DNA from: UBA1422 sp041752735
GTDB taxonomy: Bacteria; Bacillota; Clostridia; Peptostreptococcales; Anaerovoracaceae
Assembly: GCA_041752735.1 (NCBI GenBank)
Contig: JBGSVW010000003.1
Span: 1 to 22,903, forward strand
Reading direction: 5' to 3'
DNA length: 22,903 nucleotides
The notes under the pieces are model-generated. The model was given only the letters and a program-made list of their open reading frames with translations. It did not search any database and was not told the origin of the DNA. Below are positions 1-7,198 of the stretch, piece by piece (the first letter of the stretch is position 1; every line of letters starts with the position of its first letter). The position numbers and the translations under genes are program-made.

Positions 1-78
1 GCTCAGCTTAACATCTTTGAGCATATATTCATCGATGTCGCTGTGAAGCAAATAGCTATCACATAATATCTGATACAT
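1..78 (-). CDS. Tail-associated protein (Tal/endopeptidase-like), N-terminal fragment cut by window edge
   Basis: Only the first 26 codons are in the window, starting MYQILCDSYLLHS. The ATG shares its A with the TAA stop of the upstream Dit gene, and GGAAGGGG lies upstream as a ribosome binding site. The gene directly after Dit in Firmicute siphophages is normally the tail-associated lysin/prophage endopeptidase that forms the baseplate hub. An opening of the MYQILCD type followed by a short acidic stretch fits that family. The function is inferred from position plus this short opening; the rest of the gene lies outside the window. Confidence 0.6.
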   Translation of the reverse strand, partial: MYQILCDSYLLHSDIDEYMLKDVKLS

Positions 79-713
79 TATAGTGCCCCTTCCTGCCATT
101 CAAATGTAATTGTCCCGGTCCCGGTTATCTCTAGCGTGTTGTTCCCTTCAAGAAGTGGGATGGTTGTCTGCATGGCAGCTACGATTCCATAAGAATACGT
201 CACACCATCCATAACGATTGAGAAGGCTGCGGTTGTGGTGATTTTTGGGAAGGCTTTTTTTCTGTCATTCGTAATAACCACAGTCTTAGATGTTGTGATC
301 ACCTCCTCCTGGGTAGTTAAGGCGTTTTTGTACTTATAAGGGTCACACATGGCAGAGACAGTTATTTCTCCTGTCGCAGCAGTTGCGTTCCATTCATCTA
401 CGGATAGTCTGCCGTTATAGTAGTAATCCGGATCTGTGTCTATGGTGATGTTCACTCTTTGTCCGTGCAGTTTGTTTTGAATTTCCGAAAACACGCTGAT
501 GAATTCTCCACCGATTTTTGTGAATTTAAATTTAAGTTCTCGGTCATCGTATTTTACCTCTCCAAAGCACTCAGACATATCAACCGATTTGTTTGCTCCC
601 GGAACTTTGATTATGTCCATCCTTACATTCGGGGCACCGATTACTTTGCTATTCATGAACAGTTCCAAGTCGGTGCTCGAATGATAAGTTCCGAATCTAA
701 TGCCATTGGCCAT
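78..713 (-). CDS. Distal tail protein (Dit family)
   Basis: This 211-aa protein opens MANGIRFGTYHSSTDLELFM, like siphovirus distal tail proteins, which form the hexameric ring between tail tube and baseplate hub. The N-terminal part (about residues 1-125) has the family features: a V-P-G-A-N-K segment near residues 37-42, a beta-rich body, and DPYKYKN at the end of the ring domain. The shorter C-terminal part looks like the galectin-like domain. It starts 3 nt after the tape measure stop with AGGAGATAGGAT before the ATG, and its stop overlaps the next tail gene's start. Its place between tape measure and Tal supports the call. Confidence 0.85.
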   Translation of the reverse strand: MANGIRFGTYHSSTDLELFMNSKVIGAPNVRMDIIKVPGANKSVDMSECFGEVKYDDRELKFKFTKIGGEFISVFSEIQNKLHGQRVNITIDTDPDYYYNGRLSVDEWNATAATGEITVSAMCDPYKYKNALTTQEEVITTSKTVVITNDRKKAFPKITTTAAFSIVMDGVTYSYGIVAAMQTTIPLLEGNNTLEITGTGTITFEWQEGAL

Positions 714-716
714 ATC

Positions 717-2231
717 CTATCTCCTTTCTAAAAGTCTTTGAAGCTCCCTGTCCATGGGTGACGCTATCGCACCCACAAACTCGCCAGTGTCTAGTACGAT
801 TTTCAGGTCCAGCATGCGACGCATGAAGGCTTCCATAAGTTGTATGAGCCTGTCGTTTCCATTGCCTTCTTTTACTGCCGTTCTGACGTAATCCATCAAG
901 GTTGAAATAGGTGTTACAGCCTCCGGACCCGCTTCTCCAACTCCTTTAAATCCATTTGCTGTTGGGAAAATGGTTGGCGAATCGAATATACCGCCGTTTG
1001 CGTACCAATCTATACCGAGCGACGGGATCTTGCCCTTTAATAGGTCTCCAAGCTCCCAGCCTTTTGGCTTGATCGCGAAATGGGGCAGCTTGATATTTGG
1101 TAAGTCTATATTGAAGTGGAAGAATCCCTTTATCGCGTCTACTATTCCAGAGATAATATCCCTTGCCTTTTCAATTGGCCCGGTTATCGCCTTTTTAATT
1201 GCATCGAAGATATCGGTTACAACCTTGATGGCTGCCCCAAATCCGGAGAATATTCCGGATATAATTGCAAAGGCCGTCTTGATTACAGTACCTACAATTG
1301 CAAAGACAACACCTATCACGGTCGATATGGTTCCCCAATTATCTTTAACCCATCCAACAACGCTTTGAATTACTGGCAAAAGGTATTGATTGAATATATC
1401 CACAACGCTTCCTACAACTGTCCCAATAACGCCAAATACGGTCTTTATAACCGCTTGTATTTCTGGCATATGTGCAATGATCCAGTCCGCCGCTTTTTGC
1501 ATTACGGGCATCAACTGCAATCCAATTTGGGTAAATATTGCGCTACCTGAATCTTTAAGGGTTTGCATGGTGTCCGCAAACTTTGCTCCTGCGTTTATAG
1601 AGTCGTCGCTTAAAACGATTCCCAAATCCTCTGCTTGCTTACGCATTTCCTCAATGGACGTTGCGCCACCGTTTAGGATGGGCATGAGTTCTGCACCCTG
1701 CTTTCCAAAGAGCTTATTTGCCATTGCCGCTTTGTCTGTTTGGTTCGTCATGCCAGCAAGGGCATTCATTGAGTCCCACATAATATCTTCTTGGTTTCGT
1801 GTTTCTCCGTTGGCATCTTTAATTTTGATTCCGAGCTGTGAAAAAGAGTCCGCCGCCGCTTTGTTTCCTCCAACGGCCGAAGCAACAGTGTTCGTCAGCT
1901 TCTTCATGCCACCTTTGAATGATTCAATATCTCCGCCATTTTGACGCATGATATAACCTAGTTCTTGATATGTTTTATTTGACAGTCCAAGCTTCTGTGC
2001 ATTTTCGTCTATGTCATCTGCTGTGCTTGCGGCTTTCATGGCCAATCCGCCAAGTGCGGCACCGGCAATAGCAGCGGCACCCACTATTGCGCCACCTATC
2101 AACGCGCCATTTTTAGCAAGGTTCCCAAATTTAGATCCTGTATCTTCCCCTTTTTTATCAACGTTCTTCAGGGAGTTGATGGCGTCTTTATCATCTATTA
2201 AAATCGAGCCAAATAATCTAAATAGTTCCAT
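717..2231 (-). CDS. Tail tape measure protein
   Basis: This 504-aa protein sets tail length and later takes part in DNA ejection. The N-terminus (about 1-40) is helical. A glycine/alanine-rich hydrophobic segment follows (about 42-68), then a helical region, then several long hydrophobic stretches rich in I, V, G and A (about 255-365). The C-terminus carries the common GGIFDSPTIFP ... GVGEAGPEAVTPI motif near residues 410-445. At about 1.5 angstrom per residue the tail would be about 75 nm, short for a siphovirus. The start overlaps the end of the frameshifted chaperone (2218-2231), the usual arrangement. The gene has no frameshift or internal stop. Confidence 0.93.
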   Translation of the reverse strand: MELFRLFGSILIDDKDAINSLKNVDKKGEDTGSKFGNLAKNGALIGGAIVGAAAIAGAALGGLAMKAASTADDIDENAQKLGLSNKTYQELGYIMRQNGGDIESFKGGMKKLTNTVASAVGGNKAAADSFSQLGIKIKDANGETRNQEDIMWDSMNALAGMTNQTDKAAMANKLFGKQGAELMPILNGGATSIEEMRKQAEDLGIVLSDDSINAGAKFADTMQTLKDSGSAIFTQIGLQLMPVMQKAADWIIAHMPEIQAVIKTVFGVIGTVVGSVVDIFNQYLLPVIQSVVGWVKDNWGTISTVIGVVFAIVGTVIKTAFAIISGIFSGFGAAIKVVTDIFDAIKKAITGPIEKARDIISGIVDAIKGFFHFNIDLPNIKLPHFAIKPKGWELGDLLKGKIPSLGIDWYANGGIFDSPTIFPTANGFKGVGEAGPEAVTPISTLMDYVRTAVKEGNGNDRLIQLMEAFMRRMLDLKIVLDTGEFVGAIASPMDRELQRLLERR

Positions 2232-2867
2232 TGTTGTTCCTTTCTAAAATTTCAGCCATAATATCGTCTTTGCTGCGCTGATCATAAGTAATCTTCTTTG
2301 GTTTACATCTGTCACAGAACTGCTCAAAATTCTCAAATGTGTTCTGGTCATATGACGGGTACCTGACAAGCCACAGTTGGTACAATCGTGCCCGGTCCTC
2401 TTCATCGATGGCTCGTTCTATTAGCCCTATGGCATCTTTGATTGGCATGGAAAGCACATATTTGATATCTCCGTACCTCTTCAGCAGAAGGTCAGTCGTT
2501 TCTATCCTGTTGACGCTTCTGCTTAGTTGAAAAAATCAGCGAATCCCTCAGTCTTTATGAGTTCAGAAAAGAATTCTTGAATTTCTTTCAGCTTCATCTT
2601 TTTTACAGATTCCTCAGTTCTTCCCGAAAGGTCCGAAATCAGTTGTACAACTTCTTTTTTTGCCTTGTGCATATTCGATGCAAATTTCAAAGATACATCA
2701 ATACCCAGGGCCAGGAATACGTCTTTGCCTACTTTCACGGCATCGCCTTTGCTCTCAAGCTTTTCCGCTTTTATGGTTTTGGCCAATTCGTTGGCTTCTA
2801 TTGTTAGTTCCATCTTGTCAAGTATTTGGCTTAACAGGAACACATCGTCTAAATCAAAATCCTTCAT
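2218..2867 (-). CDS. Tail assembly chaperone, long form (gpGT-like) made by -1 frameshift
   Basis: The first gene (2523-2867) ends GAT TTT TTC AAC TAA. The string T TTT TTC sits exactly in the X XXY YYZ register for a -1 slip. After the slip, reading resumes with CAA at 2529 and stays open to the stop at 2218, adding 103 residues to the first 113 for a protein of about 216 aa. The extension includes LLLKRYGDIKYVL, FENFEQFCDRCK and an acidic helical end, typical of the T part of lambda-like GT chaperones and their Gram-positive counterparts. The long form is expected at low level to bind the tape measure while the G part recruits tail tube subunits. A separate start for the downstream part (GTG at 2457) lacks a good ribosome binding site. 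Confidence 0.8.
2483..2535 (-). promoter_or_regulatory. -1 programmed ribosomal frameshift signal (slippery heptamer plus downstream stem)
   Basis: On the minus strand the heptamer TTTTTTC (2535-2529) is in frame as T TTT TTC. Five bases later an 8-bp perfect stem can form: AGCAGAAG (2523-2516) pairs with CTTCTGCT (2490-2483) around a 25-nt loop. A spacer of 5 nt between slip site and structure is within the range known to stimulate -1 shifting. The large loop leaves room for a pseudoknot, which was not resolved by eye. Confidence 0.78.
2523..2867 (-). CDS. Tail assembly chaperone, short form (gpG-like)
   Basis: This 114-aa, mostly helical, charged protein begins MKDFDLDDVFLLSQIL. It lies between the major tail protein and the tape measure, where the short chaperone is always found in siphophages. 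The ATG at 2867 is preferred over the upstream ATG because TTGGAGGAAATT directly precedes it. The C-terminal ELIKTEGFADFFN ends one codon after the slippery heptamer. It has no enzyme motifs; it coats the tape measure during tail assembly. The sequence diverges strongly in this family, so the call rests on position, size, helical content and the frameshift signal. Confidence 0.82.
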   Translation of the reverse strand: MKDFDLDDVFLLSQILDKMELTIEANELAKTIKAEKLESKGDAVKVGKDVFLALGIDVSLKFASNMHKAKKEVVQLISDLSGRTEESVKKMKLKEIQEFFSELIKTEGFADFFN

Positions 2868-2926
2868 AATTTCCTCCAATATTATTAATAGAAAAGAGGG
2901 CGGTTAAGCCCTCTAATCTTCATGTG

Positions 2927-3736
2927 TTATGCTGCATACTCCACATTCCAAGGCGGAGTGTTTCTTGTTGCCTCATTGTAGTGGGCGGTAAATTCAATCA
3001 CCGGTACTACTTCGTTTTTGTCTTCTAGCTTCCATTCGATGTTGCCCATGTTCAAAGCATCTGTGATGTTAATCGTTACCGCCTTGCCATCTTTGGTTGC
3101 TCCAACCCATTTAACATCGTTATAGTCGCCTGCGACAATTGATAGGGTTCCAGTCATGATGGTGCTGGACGATGCGGCCGAGCCCTGAACGGTTGTGATA
3201 ATCGTTCCGCTTGCGCCTGTTGAGGCTGGCGAATAAATCGCATCTGTCTTTAGGCCAACGGTATTGCAGGTGAACGTTACAACGTTTGTGCCTGCTGTGC
3301 CTCCTGGGGTCCAACCAGTGAACGTACCGGCTCTGATTTTATCTGCAACCTGGATTGCCGAATCAGTCAGAAGTACTGCGATGTTTACTGCCACACCATT
3401 TAGTGTGACGGTTACATTCCCGGAAGCATTCGCCGCTGCGATTATGGTCAATTGTGCCGTTTCATACCGTCCCGAGTTTAAAGCCGCACTCAATGCCGGA
3501 TAATATTTTGTCATGTCCGCTGCATTGAAAAGCTCCAACGCATTAACGGTCAGCTTTGCGGTTTCTTTTTCAATGACGACTCGCCCCTTTACAGGTCCGC
3601 GGTCTCCATCGGCTTCTACGGGTCTGATTTCGCGCTCAATTACAAGCTCTGACCCGCCCCGAGTAAGTCCAATAGGTGTTACGCCTACCGTCACAACTCC
3701 ATAGCCAAGTAGAATTTTTTCTGCTGTTGCTGCCAT
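2927..3736 (-). CDS. Major tail protein (tail tube) with an inserted beta-rich domain
   Basis: The 269-aa protein opens MAATAEKILLGYGVVTVG and ends NEATRNTPPWNVEYAA, both typical of Firmicute siphovirus tail tube proteins. The core looks split. Residues 1-93 and about 194-269 belong to the tube fold (MTGTLSIVAGDYNDVKWVGA and GNIEWKLEDK are characteristic). Residues about 94-193 form a Thr/Ala/Gly/Ser-rich segment with NASGNVTVTLNG and SPASTGASGTIITT, resembling small beta domains found in phage surface proteins. AGGAGATAAAAC precedes the ATG. It is the most abundant tail protein, polymerising under the control of the chaperone and tape measure encoded next. Confidence 0.9.
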   Translation of the reverse strand: MAATAEKILLGYGVVTVGVTPIGLTRGGSELVIEREIRPVEADGDRGPVKGRVVIEKETAKLTVNALELFNAADMTKYYPALSAALNSGRYETAQLTIIAAANASGNVTVTLNGVAVNIAVLLTDSAIQVADKIRAGTFTGWTPGGTAGTNVVTFTCNTVGLKTDAIYSPASTGASGTIITTVQGSAASSSTIMTGTLSIVAGDYNDVKWVGATKDGKAVTINITDALNMGNIEWKLEDKNEVVPVIEFTAHYNEATRNTPPWNVEYAA

Positions 3737-3748
3737 GTTTTATCTCCT

Positions 3749-4120
3749 TTACTTAAAATATGTTCTTGTTGCGTACCTGATATTAATCATCTGCGCTCCC
3801 ACAAGCTCCTGCGTCGGTACAAATTGACGCATTTCGCGTTCGAAATGGGCGTTCAGAATGGATGTTGATATGATTTTGTGATTCAGTCCGGCATCGATAG
3901 AGTCCGCTAAATCTTCAATCGCCCTTACCGACGCATTGGTTTGTTCATAAATATCAATACTTATGTACAAGTCTTCGCTCGGGTAGGAGTTCACAATTGG
4001 ATCCACCCTAAATATTACATAAGGGAATGTGGGAGTTTGTGGCGGCTTATTTCGATACACTCTCGCGTGTTTGGTTTGAAGATAAGTTAATACTTCATCA
4101 GCCAATGCATTAAGATTCAC
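3749..4120 (-). CDS. Tail completion / tail terminator-like protein
   Basis: The 123-aa protein starts at a GTG (MNLNALADEVLTYLQ) with AAAGGAG 7 nt upstream, inside the end of the preceding gene. It sits just before the major tail protein, the usual place for the tail terminator (SPP1 gp17 / HK97 gp11 type), which caps the tail tube and joins it to the head. The pattern of an N-terminal helix, PTFPYVIFRVDP, an alternating beta segment (EDLYISIDIYEQ) and a central helix with DSIDAG fits this fold. The call rests mainly on position and predicted secondary structure; no catalytic motif is expected. Confidence 0.7.
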   Translation of the reverse strand: MNLNALADEVLTYLQTKHARVYRNKPPQTPTFPYVIFRVDPIVNSYPSEDLYISIDIYEQTNASVRAIEDLADSIDAGLNHKIISTSILNAHFEREMRQFVPTQELVGAQMINIRYATRTYFK

Positions 4121-4124
4121 CTCT

Positions 4125-4526
4125 TTACTCCTTTCTTATTTCATCCAGGGCTTTTCCAATCATTTCTTGAATAAGGTTTGCATTTTTAATTACTACCGGT
4201 TTTATCGGATCAGCCTCTTGGCCGCTCATAATTCCACCCACAAGTCCAGGCCCTATACCAGATTTATTCTTATCAATAGATGCCTTAAATCCTATCTGTA
4301 CCCCGGCAACGTTTCGCCCCGTTGATGAGTTATAGTCATATGCTGACTGTAACGCTTTTGATAGTATTTTGTATCTCTGTTTATACTGGCTTTTTAGTGT
4401 AGTGGCCCTTGTTTCTCGTACGATAATATTGCCGATAATCTTCATTACGTTTTTCGGTTTTTCTTGAATTTTTCCGATCACTTTGTCAACATTTGAGTCA
4501 AAGGTAAATGCCTGTTTTTTAGCCAT
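4125..4526 (-). CDS. HK97 gp10-like head-tail joining protein
   Basis: The 133-aa basic protein opens MAKKQAFTFDSNVDKVIGKI. A long helix with many lysines is followed by ETRATTLKSQYKQRYKILSKAL, and the C-terminal helix is ANLIQEMIGKALDEI. This suits the gp10/neck family: an N-terminal helix carrying repeated charged residues, then a small beta sheet. It overlaps the previous stop by one base (TGATG) and lies between the head closure and tail terminator genes, so it most likely helps connect head and tail. A Gly-rich loop (GPGLVGGIMSG) lies near residues 92-102. The family is poorly conserved, so confidence is moderate. Confidence 0.65.
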   Translation of the reverse strand: MAKKQAFTFDSNVDKVIGKIQEKPKNVMKIIGNIIVRETRATTLKSQYKQRYKILSKALQSAYDYNSSTGRNVAGVQIGFKASIDKNKSGIGPGLVGGIMSGQEADPIKPVVIKNANLIQEMIGKALDEIRKE

Positions 4527-4828
4527 CAGACTTCACTCCCAACGTATGCTGCGACGGTCAGTTCTGTAATGTCTCCACGGTTGTACACGCGCAAAATCAC
4601 ATACACAGCTCCGTCATATTTCAGGCGTTCGTCATTATCAAAATCAATTGAGCGAACTTCAAATATCATTTCCGGTTTCAGGCCTGCGTTTGCAGCCTGA
4701 TAAAACTCGCTTTGTCGGACTGATTTTTTATTCGCAAAAACCGTTCTCCATGAGAAGGTATAAATTGACTCCCCGTGGGCTATGGATTCTGTGCCATTGC
4801 CCAAATCCACCACGTCCCGCCACATCAC
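4526..4828 (-). CDS. Head closure / head-tail adaptor protein (SPP1 gp16-like)
   Basis: About 100 aa, opening MMWRDVVDLGN, with an alternating beta pattern (YTFSWRTVFANKKSV, EMIFEVRSIDFD, AVYVILRVYNRGD). It matches head-tail adaptors of the Phage_H_T_join type, which close the portal channel below the connector. Two starts are possible: GTG at 4828, 7 nt from GGAGG, or ATG at 4825, 10 nt away and overlapping the preceding TGA as TGATG. The first was kept for spacing. Its place between the gp6-like connector and the gp10-like protein is standard. Confidence 0.7.
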   Translation of the reverse strand: MMWRDVVDLGNGTESIAHGESIYTFSWRTVFANKKSVRQSEFYQAANAGLKPEMIFEVRSIDFDNDERLKYDGAVYVILRVYNRGDITELTVAAYVGSEV

Positions 4829-5124
4829 ACTGCATCCTCCGGATAAGTATGATATTCAGCTGAGATTGATAGGTGATTCTTGAGGGACAGATATGATTCT
4901 GCCAGCTTTTCCGCATCCGGATTATCATATCCAAAATAGGCTTTGCAATAAGTGATGATTGCCCTCTTCACCAGCGGATCAGATTCAGCGTCAATGTCGT
5001 CGATGATATCAATTCCCGAAATCATTAGGTCTTTTTTACAAGCATCAATCAAATTGGTTATTTCGGTATTCATTTCATCACTTTTTATTCTCAGAGTCGC
5101 TTTTACGTCTTCAATCAGTGCCAT
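4825..5124 (-). CDS. Head-tail connector, gp6-like DNA packaging protein
   Basis: This 99-aa helical protein begins MALIEDVKATLRIKSDEMNT. The opening of K-x-x-L-R-I followed by acidic residues and DPLVKRAIITYCKAYFGYDN in the middle is typical of the gp6/QLRG connector family, which forms a ring under the portal. The ATG at 5124 was preferred to the one at 5130 because AAGG lies 9 nt upstream of it, whereas it lies too close to the other. It overlaps the preceding small gene by 14 nt. It is followed by the head closure gene, as in HK97-type modules. Confidence 0.8.
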   Translation of the reverse strand: MALIEDVKATLRIKSDEMNTEITNLIDACKKDLMISGIDIIDDIDAESDPLVKRAIITYCKAYFGYDNPDAEKLAESYLSLKNHLSISAEYHTYPEDAV

Positions 5125-5275
5125 CTTCATTCACCTTCTTTTTGGGCTTGTTGTCTTTTAGTTTTCGTATGCACCCTTTGAAAGATTCAACTTCCTTTTC
5201 TTCAATATCAACAATCGTGCCAATCTTGAAAAGCTGTCCTCTCGCGAATACATTGCTAAACACTTCGTATTTCAC
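5111..5275 (-). CDS. Small basic protein between capsid and connector genes
   Basis: A 54-aa protein starting at GTG (MKYEVFSNVFARGQLFKIG) with a perfect AAGGAGGTGAAACG just upstream. It ends KPKKKVNEDGTD and overlaps the connector gene. The N-terminal half looks like a small beta barrel and the C-terminal tail is very basic. Small proteins at this place are common in Clostridial phages, and some are thought to decorate or stabilise the head, but no family could be assigned. The strong ribosome binding site and its fit in the operon make it a real gene. Confidence 0.7.
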   Translation of the reverse strand: MKYEVFSNVFARGQLFKIGTIVDIEEKEVESFKGCIRKLKDNKPKKKVNEDGTD

Positions 5276-5327
5276 CGTTTCACCTCCTTAAAAAGAAATA
5301 GGGAGGGGTTTACCCTCCCCTATTACA

Positions 5328-6494
5328 TTAAGTTGCAGAACGAGTGTATTTGTTGAACGCATCTGCCGTTACTTTTTTACCATCTACGAGGGCTAATGCT
5401 CTGTAAACGGTAGAGCCGCTTCTAAATCCAACGGATTTATCATTTGCGATTTCAACTCCAGCAGAGATATTCATTGCGTAGAAGGAGAAGTCTCCAAATA
5501 CGATGGTTCCAGCTGCAATTCTGTCACACAGAATTACCGGATATCCCAGGATGTTTTCTTTCTCTGCTGCCTGTAAGTCAAAAGCTTCGCTCTTGGTTGC
5601 CAGTGCAGGCAGAACATCGGAATACCACAGCGCGGAAGGCATTGCAAAGCAAGCGTCGATTCTGTATCCGTGATCTGGAAGGTTTCCGATGATGGTTAGG
5701 ATATCGGTGAAGGTCATTGCAGCCTTAGTGTATTCACCAGTGTTGGTGATTTCGCCAGCCTTCAAAAGGCCAGTGGGTTGTGAGGAACCAGTGCCGTTAA
5801 AGACTGCGTTTTCCAGAGCCTTCGCCATTTTCTTAGCAAGTTTGTTTACCAAATATGCCTCGAATGCTGGAATTGCCATTAGTGCAACATCAGCACCAAT
5901 TTCGACGGTCTTAATAAGTTTGTAAGCCGCCAAAGAAATGGTTGTGATACTGTCGGATGAATCGGTTGATGCAGTACCTACCGCAACCCAAGACGCATCA
6001 TTTACGGTGTCGTCAACGGGGATAGACAGGTTGGCAGGAATGAAGGACAGGTCAATTTTGGCCAAAATCGGAGCGATGTATTCCATCTTCTCAACAATTT
6101 TGTTCAATGTGTCTGTCGGGATTGCTCCACTTGCGGTCACTACGGTGTTTTCCTGTTGGGTCAGGCTTTTCCCCTGCAGCTTTTTCAACCATGCGTTTCT
6201 ATACTCCGGGGTTGATACGACGTCAACGGGGTTCATTTCCAAAATGTTTGTGTTTTCCACTTTCTTTTCGTCTCCTTTCAGCTCGACTGATTTGTTTTCT
6301 AAAATAACGGGTGTTTGCTCATCTCTTAATGCTTCCATGTTCGCATTGGCCAGGGCGATTTCTTCCCATTCGTTGTCCAATCCTTCGACTTTTTTCATCA
6401 CTCCGTTGGCTTCCTCTATGTTAGACTCAGCCATGAGAGCTTCAGCATCAGACATAAGCTGGTTTCTTTGTTCTTGGTATTCTTGCTTAGTCAT
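5328..6494 (-). CDS. Major capsid protein, HK97 fold
   Basis: The 388-aa protein has the two-part layout of HK97-type capsids. Residues 1 to about 100 are a charged helical delta domain acting as built-in scaffold (MTKQEYQEQRNQLMSDAEAL). The mature shell domain begins near residue 105 (around TQQENTVVTASGAIPTDTL). Later features include GSSQPTGLLKAGE, GYRIDACFAMPSALW and ILGYPVILCDRIAAGTIVFG, the conserved P-domain and C-terminal strands. The delta domain is probably removed by the ClpP-like protease encoded just upstream, with which it overlaps by 8 nt. Its own AAAGGAG precedes the ATG. It is expected to be the most strongly translated late gene. Confidence 0.95.
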   Translation of the reverse strand: MTKQEYQEQRNQLMSDAEALMAESNIEEANGVMKKVEGLDNEWEEIALANANMEALRDEQTPVILENKSVELKGDEKKVENTNILEMNPVDVVSTPEYRNAWLKKLQGKSLTQQENTVVTASGAIPTDTLNKIVEKMEYIAPILAKIDLSFIPANLSIPVDDTVNDASWVAVGTASTDSSDSITTISLAAYKLIKTVEIGADVALMAIPAFEAYLVNKLAKKMAKALENAVFNGTGSSQPTGLLKAGEITNTGEYTKAAMTFTDILTIIGNLPDHGYRIDACFAMPSALWYSDVLPALATKSEAFDLQAAEKENILGYPVILCDRIAAGTIVFGDFSFYAMNISAGVEIANDKSVGFRSGSTVYRALALVDGKKVTADAFNKYTRSAT

Positions 6495-7182
6495 TAACTA
6501 CTCCTTTCAATTTCAGATAGTTCATCTTTGACTTCATTAAAAAAACCGCCTCATCATTTAGCGATTCTTGCGGTTTTAGTTTTGAATTTCTCATTGTCTG
6601 TATCACTTCAGGCGGAAGCATTCCAGACATACTTACGGCGGCCACAAGCTGTGGTGAAGTTTCAAACATAATTTCATCCACAAGGCCAAGTTCTTTAGCC
6701 CTGGCAGCAGTGAACCATGTTTCTTTATCCATAAGATCAAGCAACTCTTCTTGTGCTTTTCCGGTTTTTATTCTATAAGCGTTTGCCACAGTTTCGTTTG
6801 CGCCTTTTAGAATTTCAGCCGTGTGCTCCATGTCATGATAGTCTCCACTTGATATTGCTGACACATTATGAATCATCAGCTGCGCCGTTGGGGACATCTT
6901 TACCGTTCTTCCAGCCATCGCAATCACCGATGCCGCACTTGCAGCGATTCCAACAATTTTTGATGTTACATTTCCGGTATATGATTTCAACGCCGTGTAT
7001 ATTTCGCTTCCGGCAAATACAGATCCGCCGCCAGAATTTATCTCTACTTCGAGTTCTTCGCCATTTGCCGATTCAATTGCTTTCGCAACTGCCTTTGGTG
7101 ATGTATTAGCAATATCGAAATAGTCATAAATCCACGCTTCGTCGTCATTGACAATTACGCCTTTAACGTATACTTTTTTCAC
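6487..7182 (-). CDS. Head maturation protease, ClpP-like
   Basis: The 231-aa protein has a ClpP/crotonase fold. The oxyanion Gly-rich loop is EINSGGGSVFAG (residues 47-58). The nucleophile is Ser82 in GIAASAASVIA, with His105 in QLMIHN and Asp152 in LMDKETW completing the triad. The start is a GTG at 7182 with GGAGGTAAAAA before it. In HK97-type phages lacking a U35-type protease, this family cleaves the capsid delta domain and may act with scaffolding; it acts inside the procapsid. It lies between portal and capsid genes, as is standard. All three catalytic residues are present. Confidence 0.93.
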   Translation of the reverse strand: MKKVYVKGVIVNDDEAWIYDYFDIANTSPKAVAKAIESANGEELEVEINSGGGSVFAGSEIYTALKSYTGNVTSKIVGIAASAASVIAMAGRTVKMSPTAQLMIHNVSAISSGDYHDMEHTAEILKGANETVANAYRIKTGKAQEELLDLMDKETWFTAARAKELGLVDEIMFETSPQLVAAVSMSGMLPPEVIQTMRNSKLKPQESLNDEAVFLMKSKMNYLKLKGVVND

Positions 7183-7198
7183 TTTTTACCTCCTTCCC

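Noticed and set aside
6705..6720. Further copy of the operator within the protease gene (GTGAACCA)
   Set aside because: Only one half-site is present and it lies within coding sequence.
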